From Cladochytrium replicatum (Eukaryota > Chytridiomycota > Chytridiomycetes > Cladochytriales > Cladochytriaceae): a stretch of 64,000 nt of DNA. The position numbers were made by a program, and so were the translations under genes. Location: assembly GCA_025526935.1 (NCBI GenBank), contig JAHLKD010000071.1, positions 124,001 through 188,000 on the forward strand, in the 5' to 3' direction. Of this stretch, positions 35,040 through 48,288 are shown piece by piece (position 1 is the first letter of the stretch; every line of letters starts with the position of its first letter). The notes beneath the pieces are model-generated. The model made no database searches. It was given only the letters and a program-made list of their open reading frames with translations, and was not told the DNA's origin.

Positions 35040-35580
35040 TCACGGCCACTAAGCCACGATTCGAGGCAATAATTACAAGAGTGTGGGAAGAGCAACAAAT
35101 ACGGTTTATGCAATGATTTATGCCGGCTCACGTTCGATATCGTGCCTATCATTCGTTCTAAATAAGTACCTCATCGAGGTATCAGCAGCATGAGCAGACT
35201 CTGAATTTTTCGTTTTGTTGGTGCACATATGCAGTTCTCTGTATCCGTGTTGCTAGCTCTGCTTGAGCTCGACAATCGCCTTAATGTGATCTTGTTCGAC
35301 AAATCGAATGAGCTCGTCCGTATTTGTTGTGAACCGTTGAGTTTGGTCCATCCATCTTTATTTCCGATAACTTTTATCCCACACCAGCTCAGCTCAACTT
35401 TGTTCGTAGGGCTGAATACCTGTGTTCTGATGAACAGCTATGAGCTCGTAGGCCGACATTGCTTTCGAGAAGCAGCTAGCTACTTCAACAGAAAACGACT
35501 ATTCTTTTCATCTTGTACCAAATTAAATAATCAATTCTCCCACCACCGAACTTTTCAACTGATCATCCACACAACTCAAA
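35040..35580. other. Divergent intergenic region between SPT2 and WBP2-like genes
   Basis: About 540 bp shared as the 5' region of two divergent genes. A frame through 35229-35876 overlaps it but is a shadow of the WBP2-like exon. No specific element assigned. Confidence 0.4.
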
Positions 35581-36335
35581 ATGAGCATCAACGGCGCAAT
35601 GCTAAACGCAGATGGCTCGCCCATTCTCATCTCCGGCGAGAAGCTTTTCTACTCAACAACAGGTGTGCGTTTGGAACTAGAGTCGGGCACAGGCTACCCA
35701 GGCTCCCCCAACAACCTGAACCTCAACTTCAAAACGGGTTCCATCGTCGTCACAAACCTGCGTATCATCTACGTCCCGCTCGCACCCATGCCAAACTTTA
35801 CAAACTTGAATATCCCGTTGGAACACCTACGCCGCGGGAAACTGGTGCAGCCTTGGTTCGATGCGAATCGCTATGAAGCTACTGTGCTTCCGGTAATGTT
35901 GAGGATGAATGGCTGAACAAATAAATAGCTGCTGATAGTTCCGAACGGTTTAAGGTTCCCTTTGGAGGTTTGAACGAGCAGGCACAGGTCAAGTTCTCAT
36001 TCAAGGAAGGGGGTGGATTCGAGTTCTCGTCGATATACGAACAGCTTCGGTCAAGATTAGCAAGTGAGTCATTCTGTTGAAAAGCTCCTTTTAAAGGTCT
36101 GATTTATCACTTGAAAGATCAACCGGCATCTACAGAGGAGCCACTTCCTCTCTACAACGCTAGCTCCTCCTCCAGCGCATCAACTCCTCCAGCAGCTTCT
36201 GTTCCGCTGGTATCTTCCCAGGCGACCGCACCTCCTGCTCACGACAACGAGCCAGCAGCGACTGAAACTCCTCAGAACCGCGGTGCAGATCATACCATCT
36301 CCGAGCTTCCTCCGAATTATGATGGACACCGTTGA
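35581..36335 (+). CDS. WBP2-like GRAM-domain protein (three exons)
   Basis: Exons 35581-35892, 35955-36063 and 36118-36335 join in frame and encode 212 aa. The first 130 residues form a GRAM/PH-like domain typical of WW-domain-binding protein 2: GEKLFYSTTGVRLELESG, FKTGSIVVTNLRIIYVP, NIPLEHLRRGKLVQPWF and NRYEATVLPVPFGGLNEQAQ (the last formed across intron 1). GGGFEFSSIYEQLRSRLAN ends the domain. The tail is Ala/Pro/Ser-rich and contains one PPNY motif near the C-terminus, the PPxY type that binds WW domains. Animal WBP2 is a transcription co-activator linked to YAP/TAZ; the fungal role is not established. Intron 1 ends at TTTAAG (35954), chosen because it restores the conserved VPFGG. Confidence 0.85.
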
Positions 36336-36516
36336 ATTGGATTGATTGAGCCGTTTTATGTCTAAATGTAATTATTGGTCTTATCCCGATATTTTGTAAT
36401 GCTGGTAATGTAATTTTACTGAAAAAACAACTTGAAACCGCCAAAATATGCGAAGGGCAAGCAGAATATTTGCAAATCAAAAGTCAGGGAAGAGTGAGAG
36501 CGATACCAATCTCGCT
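36336..36516. other. Convergent intergenic region
   Basis: About 180 bp between the WBP2-like stop and the TOR stop. AT-rich, presumably holding both 3' ends. Confidence 0.5.
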
Positions 36517-39500
36517 TCACCAGAACGCACACCTGAAGCAAAGATTGTTTAGCCTCTGTTAACGCTACAATTGCTTCTGACACCGCTCACCATCCAATGA
36601 AGCACTGGCACAGGTTCTCCAGCGATGTTGCCTGAGTCACCAATCGCTGAACCTGCTCTGTCACATCCAACGTCACGTTTGGTTTGAAGTCACGTCCTGG
36701 GATTACACAACATGTCAAGTCGCAGGAAAAAGATAATGAATACTCTCGACTGTACCTGTGAGCTTGTTTTGAACACGGTTGATGACGCTGAGTGCACGTG
36801 TGTTCAATGCCTCCGGTCGGTTTCCTTGATCATCATCTGCAAAAGCCATCATAACATTGAACAAAAGAACATAATGCAATCAAGATAAGAGTTCCATACC
36901 AGCGCCGATAAGGTCGTTCTCATTCTTTTGTAGCTTTCGGCTAGCCGGGAAGTTCCTGGCAGGAACTTCCTCATCCATTTCTGCGAACACGATCAGTCAC
37001 AAAAAACGTGATATCTCCCAATTTGGCTTACCACCATCAATCTTTGCGCGGGGCTGCTGCTTTGCGTCTACGATATCAATTTCAATCCTTCCGTATGAAT
37101 TTCCTGTGATCAAATTCGAAGCTCACCTGCTCCGCCTCCCTTGGGACTAGGGTTGGTAAGCAATCTCCAGTTAATAAGAGGGTCGTAGACGAATGCTTCC
37201 AACACGGCCATCAAGCTCTCCTTGTTCTCGCGGAGCACGCGCATCACGTTCTGGCATGTGATCTTGAAGTTACCTTCAATTCCGCTCACCTAAACCCACG
37301 AATTCAGTCATTCTGTCAAAAGTCTTTCTGTAAATATTCACCTCCATGGCGTTGATGAGCATCCTGGTGAGTCGAAATGGAATTTTCTCCGGGAACTTCT
37401 CTCGATGCATTGCGACCTGTCAGAAGTACAAGAACTCAGATCTCACTCAAAGCATGATATAGACAATTATGAACTGACCTCGAAACAATCACCAAAGTCG
37501 ACGTGAATGACTTTGCCCGTATACCGTTGGAGCATGAGGTTGGACGGGTGGCGATCTCCGAGACCAAGAATGTATCCCACCATGGACATGACCGCGAGTG
37601 ACCGTGTGTAGTTGGTTCGGCGGTCCAGCCACACTTCTGAGTTCTTGCTCTTTAGCCAGAGCACTTTGTACAGGTCCTGTCCCGTTGTGTTTTCAAGCGC
37701 GTACTCTGCGTAAAAATTGCAAAAGTTAATGCAAAGAACGGTCGGGAGTCGATCCATCTTACCGAACACCTCCACCTTCTCGAGAAGTGTGAGATTGTCA
37801 TAGTCTGGTGCCATCTGCAACATCAGCCGATGCTCAATGTTGAACAAGATCTTCCTGCTCTCTCTGTAATCTCGGATCAAAGAGTGCAGTGTATCAGTGT
37901 GCCAAAGCCAGCCGATCAATCCCGAATTGGGAGAAAGCGGGATTACGGGGTACTGCTGAATGCTGAGATGTCGCTTGAACGTTTCAGGATCGGTCGCGAG
38001 CAAGGTGTTGACAAGACCAAACAGCTGCATGACACGCTCGTCTTGTCTGAGATCTTCGTGGCCCTTCAGCAGGTACTGGTACTGCTTCCCGTCGCTACCT
38101 TTCAGACTCAAGGTTCGCGGACGTTGTTTTGAAGTTAAAACGGTTAAGGTTGGCGCGAAGGATGCGATTCTGACAATGGGCTCGCCAGACTTATACGTTC
38201 CTAAAACGAAGTAAGGAAGAGATCAGTTATGGTTATTCCATGGATTACCTGGAGCGGCAAGGTCAAAGTCTTGAGCATTCAGAAGCTTTGGAGAAATGTA
38301 CTGAAGTTCAAGCGTGGTCAACTGAGGTAGCTGCTTGTTGATGCGTCGGAAAACCTGGACGAGTAGCACCATCAACGCCAGTTAATTAGCATTCAAGAGA
38401 AGAACTAACATGGTAGTAAAGATCCCATGCTTGGTTCAAGTCATTCACGTTTCGTGTTCGCCGATACTTTCTGCACCAATCCTGTGCTTCTTGAAGGTCC
38501 CTTCCGAACGTCTGGTTGAAAGAAATTTCACGCAAAGTCTCCGGTCCCTGGAAAACGAAATGTAAATCCATCAGCCGAACATGGAGTCGTTTATCAAACG
38601 ACACATACGCGCTCTAGCATTTGATGCAACGGTTCAAGCGTATTGAACATCCCTTCGACATTGTGGTCCCCAAAGTAGAACCGAGATGCTTCTTCAAGCC
38701 CCTCATGCCACATTTCATTCCATAGGATAGCAACTCGGATAAGCTCCTGGCTGACCAGTAGTGCTTGCTCAACGAGAGCAGCGCTATGAGCTCTCATCTT
38801 GTCCATGATCGCGATGGCAGCCTTTCTTCTTGAAACACTCTGACTCTTCGAGGCGACGGTAAGAGAGTACACAAGTGCTTGCGGATGCTCTTTCCCGACA
38901 TCTGAGAGGAGTTGGTGGATCAACTTCCGTACATGCGCCGATGTGGTGTGGATTCGGGCGATAAGCTTTGGACATAGAAAATCAAACATAATACTCGCAC
39001 TGTAGTGGAAAACGTACCTGTGGAATAACGTGCAGCCATGTATCAATGCTGACATTGTTGAACCCTTCCCCAATGGCAGCGTTGACATCCTGCTGGTATC
39101 CATATTTGAACCAAAGCGTCAGCAGCCTCAATGTATCTTGCAATGAGTTGCCGTCCTTTGACAACGCGATGGACCGGAAGAATCCGTGGACTGATGGAAC
39201 AACGTGGGAGACCAAGATTTGTGGGGAGGACTCATTCTGCTTCTCGTAGTACGACAAAGCCTCAAAGTTTGCCAGCGCCCATGCGTGCCATGCTTTGTAC
39301 CAGTCCGAATCACACTGGGTTGCTCTTTGATAAGATTTAAGAATATCTGGAATTGCTTCCTAAAAACAAAAATAGAGTCAGGTTGGTCGAAGGTTGCTGC
39401 TGGATTCCCGATTACCGCCGAAAGGTCATCCAGCAACGCCGTTTGCCATTCCCCGAGCTTTAAGTGACATCTGGCAAGTAGGTGCAAAAGCGGCATTCGA

Positions 39501-42500
39501 CTTCCGTCAGTTCCCTGGTGCTGTGCGCCATTTGATAGTACTGCCAGTGCTCCTCGGGCGTTTTGGGCTTGTGCGATAGCGAAGTTTGCGTCTGTGAGTC
39601 CCAATCGATCGTTCAGAACTGCGGTGAATCGCTTCATCTGGGCAAACGACAGTTCTTTCTGCCCTGCTGACCACACATGTTTAAGGCTGGCATAGACCAC
39701 GGCCGGAGGACCTTTGGCAACGTCAATGTCGGTCAACTCCTTTACATCTCCATCCAGCAGATTGCAAAGGGTACGATGCGAGAGCGTAAGCCGCCCTCCT
39801 TTCCGACAGAGGTTGGCGAACTTTATGAACATATCAACATCTTCTTTTGGAGAAAGGACCAACTGGCGAACTTTCAGGATGCGCTGCCATACTTCGATGT
39901 TCCGTTGACAACCCTTGATCCTAAATACGATTTAGTGCCAAAAGCTCGTTGTTTGAAATTAATGTTTACCTATTCATCCATGTTGTGCGGATAGCAGCCT
40001 GTCGTTCAGGACGATCATAAGATTGCTTGTACAAAATAATCTCCTCAAGCTCTGCAAGCATCTGCACTCTCACGACAACACTCGGAACGACAACAATTTT
40101 AGCTACAAAAATAACTATAACAATGTGCCTTTGAACAAACCTGTATGCACGGCTATAACTCTCTCCGACAAGTGCCATCAGTTCCGTGTCAAGCAACTCC
40201 CGAGTCTTCTCAATGTACGAAGCAGCTTGCGGGAATAGATTGCGGTGTAAGGAAAGAATGGCACGGAAAAAGACCGAATCAGGTGTTTCCTGCTTCATTG
40301 CCCCGATATACTCCTCCATCTGATCCCACTGGCCTACTCCCCATGCTGCGGCAGCACCCCAAGGCGCAATCTTTCTCAGCACCTCGTCGTCTTTCCCTGC
40401 AAACTTCCAACGCTCGAATGCAAGTTGTGACAACGCTTCCCATTCGCCGAGGTAGAATAAGCAACGCATGCGTCCAAAGGTAACTTCCATTGACAAAGGC
40501 TCCTCTGCCTGTCGCTTCTCATATGCCGCCAGCCCTTCCTCCCACCGCTGTAGCTTTTCAAACCATGATTCTTTCAGCTCGACATTGTAGTTCCTCTGCG
40601 CATAGGTCAAAACACCGATGGCGGAATCCGGTTGCTGCAACTGATAGTTGATGGAAATAAGATTTTCGATTGTGCTCGGTAGTGCTTCAGATATAAACTC
40701 CAGTTCACGGTAATGCAGAGCTTTCGCGTATGCATGGCACCTCGATGCATAGGTCCCGAGTGTTTGGATAGCAATGGGCAAGGCTTTGTCGTCGTGCTCC
40801 ATGAACTCGGCAAGGTTGAGCAAGACCTGCACGATCTCCATCGGAATGGTGGGCGACTTCAGAGCAATCTTAAGACTATCAACGAGCTCGTCCTGGAATT
40901 GATCGTACAATTCGCCCCAGCAAGAGACAAACCCGGCGTTGAAAAGCTCTCGGGCTAGGGGCGGGTATCCACCACCAGCCAACGAAGCACATGCGCGCAA
41001 AGCGTGGGACGGAGACTCCTTGAGAAGTTCAACACTGAATCGACGCATCCACTCAATCCAATCATCCCTGGTAGAGCGCTGTGATGTTTCCCATGCCTTT
41101 TTGAGCTGCTGCTGGTTCACTGGTAGCTTCTTGGTAGCCGTCTCTGAGGGGTTCTCTTCGCCGTTCGCAGCGTTCCTAGCAACAATATTTAGAAATTTTC
41201 TACAACCCTGTATTCTCTACTCACTTATTATCTTGTTCGCTACCAATCTCACGAGGAAGAGGCTCATTTTTGAGCAACTTCAGCGCCAGCATCTCGTATG
41301 TGCTGTGCTGAATATGGTATTTTGTACTAGCCTGAATACGATTGGATGAGTTAATGAAGATATATCACTACTTTGTTTACCTTTGCCACAAGCGGGATGA
41401 ATGTAGTGAAATCAGCCCCCATTTGGTAGACGAGTGCACAGAGGGTGTCCATCGCAGGGATCCGGAGGTCTGGAATCGCAAGCACACGGACCAGTGGATG
41501 GATGATCCGCGAAGCTTGATCTGTGAAATTGATTTTCTTGCAAAGCTGCCCAGTAGTAATGATCGCCGTTTTTCGCAATGCAACGTGAAGGTCATTGCGT
41601 TCAAACACCTTCACGATAGCTGGGACAACAAGATGCAAGTATTCCTCTAAATTCGAACCGAAGACGACGAAAGCATGCAGAACTTTCGCAATCGGTGAAT
41701 TGTTGTTCACAAGAGCAGCCGCAGGGCCAACTGCTGTAGTCCCGTTAACAGTCGTTGAAACCGCGGTTGCGGCTGTTACTCTCCGCAAAACAGGCTCAGA
41801 AGAGACAACAATCGCCGATGCCCCGATGTCCGCAGACGTATCAAAAATGTGGAGCATGTTGGGGAGCAGGATCGGAAGGTATACCTTGAACTCGCCGTCT
41901 AATGCCTGAGCCACTGCCTCGACTAATGAAAGGATCGTAATCTGAATGTTCCCTCCCAAACTCCAGAAATCTTGTATCAGTGCAAAGATGTCAGACAAAT
42001 AGTTCCGTATGTGCTGCTTGACGATGCTGACTAGGAGTCCGAGCTGCTGAAAATGGAATTCAAGCATTCCAATTGGGCACTGACGCATTACTCCGAGCAA
42101 TGGCGGCATGATCTAAACCGCAGAAACGTTAGTTTTTGGGAAAATTTGGAATGTTAGAATATGCTCATACCTGAGGAAGAAACGAAACGCATTTGAGGCC
42201 GAGAGTTTTAAATATGTACATGACAGCAGTCACCGCTGCCGTGTGGTGTAGATTGAGCGATGGGTCCTTTAGGATCTTCATGAGTGCTGAAATCACAACG
42301 GTAGGGTAATAATCTTCGTGAGAAGGACCCATTCCGAGTGGCATCCAGGTCAGATCTGTGCCAGCTCCTCCAGCGGCGACATCGTCCATACTAATAACAT
42401 TGATCTACGATAATCTAATTTGAGCCTTATAACGGCCAAACCGTATCTGTCTACCTTATGTTTGTAAGGATCGAGAGCACCGAGAATACCCATCACCTTC

Positions 42501-45500
42501 ACAACTTCCTTTCGCAAGTTGGTCGACTGCTCAGTCTTGAGCATGCTGATGAGTAGGTCCAACAAGTTCGGATGCTTCACGTAAGGCTCGATCACCCATC
42601 CCGTATTTGAAGCAAGTTGACCGAGCGACTTCAACGCTGCCTCACGCTTGATCGAGCTGCTTTGATCTTGCAACGTATCCATGATAACTGGCATCAAGTC
42701 CTTTTCAAGGTATGGCAGCATATCCTCGCCTCCAACCCGTCCAAGTTCACCCAAGTCAGCAAGCACTTTAGCGGCAACACCGGCACTGGGGTCACGAGCT
42801 TTCGGGAGCAAAACTTTGAGGATCGATTCCACATACGGTCGAACCAGCACTTGTGATGATGCGATCAAATGTCCGAGAAGAACCGCCGCTTCCTCTTTCT
42901 GGCGACTATGTCACATCGTAAGAGAAGAATCATGTACCACAAGCAAAACACAAACTCACCTCACTCCAGAATACTCGAGCTCAGTGAGTAACTGAATCAT
43001 CGTCTTTCTCAAGGAAGGAAGTACAAAAGCAGGATTGTGGTTTGTAAGTCTTCCAATTATGAAGATTGCCAGCTCGCGGATGGCAAACACTTCGTCGTTC
43101 AAGGCGATAAAGAGCACGCGAACGTTTTCTGCTTGCGACAAGTGGTGGTCGAATCGCTCGTCAAGTGATTTAAGAACTTCTTTCCGGATAGACGGGTCCG
43201 GATCAGTGATCCCAGCACAGAGAAGTTTCTCCAGCACTTCACCAACAATCTGCATAGCATTGTTGCTTGTCTGGAAATAGGTCATACTCGGTTTCGATAG
43301 GGCAAAATTCTGACATGATTACCTGATAACACACAGGGTCCCGCACTAGAAGTTGGCAGCACGTCAACGCGGCCGCCTTTCTGACCTCGACGTTGTCATC
43401 TTCAAGGTACCCTATTGCGCAGTCTCGGACCAGTTCATGGAGCATATGGCCCTGGAAATTGAAACCTCCGAGACACTTTAGCGCCAGCACAATTGTTTCA
43501 GTATCCCTAATCTCCGGCATCTGAATTGATTTGGAGGAGCAGTCAACATTTAGGTATATAAGACAATGTGTAGCTTTACCGGAGTAATGTTTCCCGATTG
43601 TGAGCTGAACGACTGGGTGGTCATGGAGCGATGTGGTGATCCAGGGTGTCGGTATGAATGCCCCGACAGGATCATTGACAGCATGTTTAGAAGCCGATCT
43701 ACATAATCCAAAATTAGACATCTGCTGATGTTTTTGAAAATCGCCCCATGTACCTTGAATGGTCGGAAGCAACGGTGGAATGTTCTTGGACAAATCCGTG
43801 AGAGCCTTGTACAACGGCTCCGTCAAACCCGTCGCCATGATTTGATCCAAAAGTTCATGCATGTACTTCGTCAAAGCAGGGCCAACTGCAATCGCAAGCA
43901 TACTAATACAGCTGAAGATTGGAGGTTCGCTCGGTGCCTTCACACGACTGAGTGGGTTATATGTGAGTCTTACGTCAACGTTTCTCACTTCCTCGGCTCA
44001 CCTCCCCTTAAATGACAACCCTTCTCTTATGATCTGAAGAATTGCATCCAAATATGGTCCAATATGGCTTCCGACTGCAATTGCAGTTTTACCGATCGAA
44101 ATGAAAGCTATGAATAAGGGGTAAGTATGTTGGCGGTCCTAATTGACGAACGTTAATGTTACGAACCAACTCCTCGCTCCCTATCTTTGCGCAGTTGCAC
44201 TAGCAGATATGCCATAGATGAATCTAGGTACGATGACACAAAGGCATCTGGCTGGAACGAAGCCAATGTCGGCAACATGACTATCACAGTGCGTCGAATG
44301 AGGCTGTCTCGGCTTTCTTTGTATCGCATTACTGTGTCACAGCGATCTCTGAATCGAGACTCCAGGTACTGACAAGGAAAACCAAGTCAACAAAGAGCAG
44401 CTGCCGACTAGTCATTTGAGATTACTTTATCTGGATGCACCATTAGCTCTTTTAGAGCTAGCAGAGATCCGTGGATCACGTCAACGTTTGCACTTTTAAA
44501 GCCCTTTTGAGCTTCATCGTCGATTTTCCTGTACCACTGATTACGCTGGTTGCTTTCTCGTTGGTTAATGAGCTCCAAGCATGAGTTTAATGCCTCTGCC
44601 GCTCCTTCTCGAATCACCACCTGTAAAATACAATCTTCTTTAGCGAGTTGGTCGGAAAGTGAGCGAGAGGCTGACCTTGGGGTCCTTCAATCCAACCCAG
44701 ACAAGGTCCAATATCTGTGGAACGTACGCATACACTAACGTTGGTGCGTTTACCGCGAGTTCTCGAATAACAAGAACTGCTGCGTAGCGTCTCGATTCAT
44801 AACGATCCCCTGTTTACAGCAAAAGTCATCAGTTTCTGACAGCTCGACCGTAACAGAATCGGTACCTTGGAGCCACTCTAGTGCCCGTTTCATCTCAAAC
44901 TCGACAAATTCCGCGACTAATGTGCCACCTGGAAGTGCCAATCGTCCTGTTCACGAATGATTCACAATCGTCCCACCTTCGCATATCGCTCTTTAGAGTT
45001 ACCCAACGCTTTTGAGGCCAGTACTGTGATCTGCGGATCAGTTCCAGGGAGAACTGCTCGTAAATAGTTTGAGAATCGCGTGACTTTGATTCCATCTTCA
45101 AATTCTAAATCGATGAGACGGTCTGTAAAACATAATAGCTGTTGATTAGAATTTACTGTTTCGATACGAATGTTGCATACCGATGGCCAAGATGCCCCCA
45201 ATCTTATCATTGATGTCGTTGCTGCTGATTAGTTCGAATATGCGGCGGTAGACATCGTTCATGTATTTCGAGAAGCCTTCAGTTGAAATTTCGGTAGAAA
45301 TACCAATGACCTGCAAAATAAAGCAGAGTAGCAGGTGGTTAATCTTTGGCAAGTGATTGAGGTTCCTCGGATTCAACACGATTCCGTTTGGCGCTAGTTC
45401 TCATTTGTAGAACCAAAAAGAAACTCCTTTAAATAACAAAAAAGCAGTCTTACATGATCCCGAAGTTCATCAGCAGCTTTCCGTCTCACGTCGTCGTTTC

Positions 45501-45709
45501 TGTCATGCGAATCGCAAACAGATGTGAATTCGGTGTCCACGGTTGAAAGATTGAAAATTGAGACCAATAAACGATCAGCAACAATATCTTTCCGTCCTGC
45601 ATCGACGTTCGACTGCTTTGCGTCCAACACACCTGCTGCGTAAATCGGTCAAAACCCTGGGCAGAGGTTCCTGCCCAGTTCCGACTTGCTGTACCGTGCT
45701 CCCACTCAT
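36517..45709 (-). CDS. TOR: Target of rapamycin (TOR) serine/threonine kinase
   Basis: PIKK-family master growth kinase of TORC1/TORC2. The ATG is at 45707-45709. Exon 1 (45633-45709) splices to restore [24 protein letters not shown] repeats fill about 41.3-45.6 kb. The FAT domain (about 38.6-41.1 kb) shows [35 protein letters not shown] and [19 protein letters not shown]. The FRB domain has [20 protein letters not shown] (about 38660-38740) and [12 protein letters not shown] (about 38406-38450). The kinase domain (37467-38320) has [33 protein letters not shown] and [10 protein letters not shown]. The FATC domain (about 36590-36710) contains [12 protein letters not shown] and [10 protein letters not shown] and ends in CAFW from a 16-nt last exon at 36517-36532. 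About two dozen short introns interrupt the gene. All catalytic motifs are present. The FRB Ser of EEASR and the Trp of QAWDL that contact FKBP-rapamycin are kept, so rapamycin sensitivity is predicted. Confidence 0.96.
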
Positions 45710-46055
45710 TTCGCCTATCGTTTTATCACGATGAACGGAGCGGATGTATCACGTCGGAGGCAATGGTCGAATGTTTCCACACCTGAGCAGCGAGTTATCA
45801 GCCATCGCCTATGCAGCATGCATGGAAAGACGAGAAACGGATCTCATTCGCCATTCATTCAATCGCACCTATTCTCGATTCCCAACAAAAGCAGAACCTG
45901 CAGACAACCGACGAACTCAATTTGATATTCGGGTGGTGAAACACTTGAACACGTGATCTATAGAAGCGAGCGTGGGACATCTGAATTGTCTATTGTTTTG
46001 TGTTTCTTCTACGCTTCGGTTTATGTCGGTTAATCAATATCCTAGAAAACGTTTT
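45710..46055. other. Intergenic region between TOR and ODAD4
   Basis: About 350 bp upstream of the TOR ATG. It may also contain a further 3' exon of the ODAD4 gene (see that entry). No promoter element assigned. Confidence 0.4.
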
Positions 46056-47227
46056 TCAAACCTTACTCAAAGTTCTCGTCGCTGTCACAGGCGGAATGGA
46101 AGGAACTTTTGAAACTCCTTGCGTATTCGAAGATAAATGCACCGTCGGACCACCAGCCTGTGGTAAAGGCGGAACACCCAAACCCCCGCCTCCCACCACA
46201 CTCTCACTCCTTGCTCTCTTCCCCTCGTCCGCTTTCCCTCCGCTTACAATCGTCACAGGCGGATACACCGCTCGCACCATCCTAGGCCTGATCTTCTTCT
46301 CTTTCGGTCGCGCATACAATGGATTCTGCTGCCTCCAGAACTCAATCCTCGTGTTGAGATACCTCAAACCCTCAGTTACTAAATGGAGGACGTCGGGGTT
46401 GGGATGCGACGAAAAATCGCGGTCGGAAAGAAGTTGCTGCAAGTACACTTTGTCGTCGTAGAGCTCGGCGAGAAGCTTGGACTCCATTGATGGTGTCAGC
46501 TGGGTCGAGTGGACTGCTTGCATCAGGTTTGCTGTGACGAGATCAGAGGACGCCAAATACCCACCACCGGTACCTGAAACCAAGGTAAAGAAGTTACATT
46601 CCAACTTGATTAATGGCTTAAATATTTACCTTTCGAGCTCTGAAGCCGAATCTTCCCACCACCAGAACCAGCACCGCTACCACTCTGCACCGAGTCACTC
46701 GTCACCATCGCCATCGCCAAGTTCTTACGCAGCCGAGGCGGCACCGAGATCTTGTGATCCTTCGGGTTTCCGATCGAATTCTCAATCGCTTCGCGCGACT
46801 TTTGGATTCCAATCCTGAACTCGTCCAACTCCGGACGCTGCCGGTTGCCTCTGTGATAGAACATCAAAGCAAGCTCAAAGTCTCCCTGCGCATAAAGAGC
46901 GTCCGCTTTCTGATAAATGCCCTTGAAAAAGTCTTTATCCTCTGCGAGAGACGCATCAGCGTCCATCAGGGCAAGTGAAGGGGAACCGGTGTATATGTAA
47001 CAGCGGGACCTTGATACGAGACAATGCTTATCGGCTGGCCGTATGGCTAGCGCCTTTGTATACACTTCTATTGCCTCATGAAAGTTGTTCCGCTGTGCAA
47101 GCAGATCACCTTCAGCCGCAAGGGTCTGGAAGGTTGATATCAAATTTTCGGCCGACTCTGGATTATCTGGATCCGCCATTGCCGTTGGAGGTGTCGACGC
47201 TTTGTTCTGCTGCTTCTTTGGGGACAT
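46056..47227 (-). CDS. ODAD4: Outer dynein arm docking complex subunit 4 (TTC25) homologue
   Basis: TPR protein needed to attach outer dynein arms to axonemal microtubules. ATG at 47225-47227. Exons 46630-47227 and 46056-46573 give 371 aa. Residues about 20-160 hold three TPRs with strong TTC25 similarity: NFHEAIEVYTKALAIRPADK, CLVSRSRCYIYTGSPSLALM, ADALYAQGDFELALMFYHRG and FRIGIQKSREAIENSIG. The second part has LLAELYDDKVYLQQLLSDRD, then LRYLNTRIEFWRQQNPLYAR, both family-specific. Animal TTC25 continues with further TPRs after this point (about 670 aa), so this copy is short. A GTAAGG donor at 46061-46066 could add only a few residues. The shortened C-terminus may be real in this lineage or mark an unseen exon. 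Its presence argues for motile flagella, so zoospores. Confidence 0.85.
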
Positions 47228-48288
47228 CCGCGTGTACACGTGGTTGGTGTGATTGGGGATCAGAATCAGAATCAGGATCTATTTCTTTGAAGCACTAGCC
47301 ATTGCGCTCTTTATGGTCGCTCGAAACGTGGGGTATTCCACCACAAACTCCTTCTCGCCCTTCCTCTTTACTTCGTCCACATATGCATACAATCATCGCT
47401 CAAGAATGCAAGCCCTTCCAACCCAGTATGAATGTCAAGCCATTCAGAGTACTAGAGTACTGTTATTCGGTCCAGTTGAATGCGCTCGTGGGAAGCTGTA
47501 ATGTCAGGTATGCACCAACGAGTAGGAGGACGCCAAGAATGTGTGTCAGCTAGCTATCTAATCTCTGATCGTGCAAACTTAACCATTGATTCGATATAAA
47601 TTAGAGGCAACGAAAACAGCTACAGGTTGTCTAATCAAGTAGCACCAGGAACTACAAGATAAAGCAAAGAATTTTGAGGCAACCTTGGTCGGCAAGGAGA
47701 ACGATTTCTCGGATCTGTTGACCAGAGTCAACGAAACAATCAACGACTACGAGCAAAGCTCGAGAAAAAGGAGGAGCAGATGTAGGCAATGAGTATTTTG
47801 ATGTTGGAAGGAAACCAAGTGGCGTTGTCGAATTTTCCGTGAGTTTAAGCAACGCCCAGACAGGCAGAAACAACGGAACACAGTAAACATTGATCCCGCC
47901 TTCATCAACGAGATCGAAAGGAAGTGGCAAGGTTGGAGAACTAAAAGAGCAAAAAAGATACAGGGTGGTACAGAGGTGTGAACGAAAGGGACAAAAATTA
48001 CAGCAAAATCAATGCTCCGCGTGTGTGTAAGATGAGTTGAACATGTTTACCGCCATCGCCCTGAGCGGTTTGCGAGACGAAGTTCACTTACTCTATCAAT
48101 TTTTAGAATTGTGGCATGTTTCCAGCCTTTACAAAATGTCTTCTTATTCTGGCCATCCTGGCATGATCAAGTTCCTCAAAGTCACCTACGCCCCAAGCCG
48201 TTGATTTCCGTAGTCCTCAAAAATTTGTTCAAAAACCAATAAATTTGGCTTTAAATACTGCAAATCAAATCAACAAACTCGTCGGTCG
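47228..48288. other. Divergent intergenic region, 1.06 kb
   Basis: Lies between the divergent starts of ODAD4 and the CTL transporter. Contains a coiled-coil-like remnant (separate entry). Otherwise nothing recognised. Confidence 0.4.
47655..47795 (+). pseudogene. Coiled-coil gene remnant
   Basis: One frame reads NFEATLVGKENDFSDLLTRV then NETINDYEQ. The next frame continues KLEKKEEQM before a stop. The two parts together look like a single coiled-coil protein broken by a one-base shift near 47752. No upstream or downstream exon was found and the parent gene is unknown. Confidence 0.35.
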
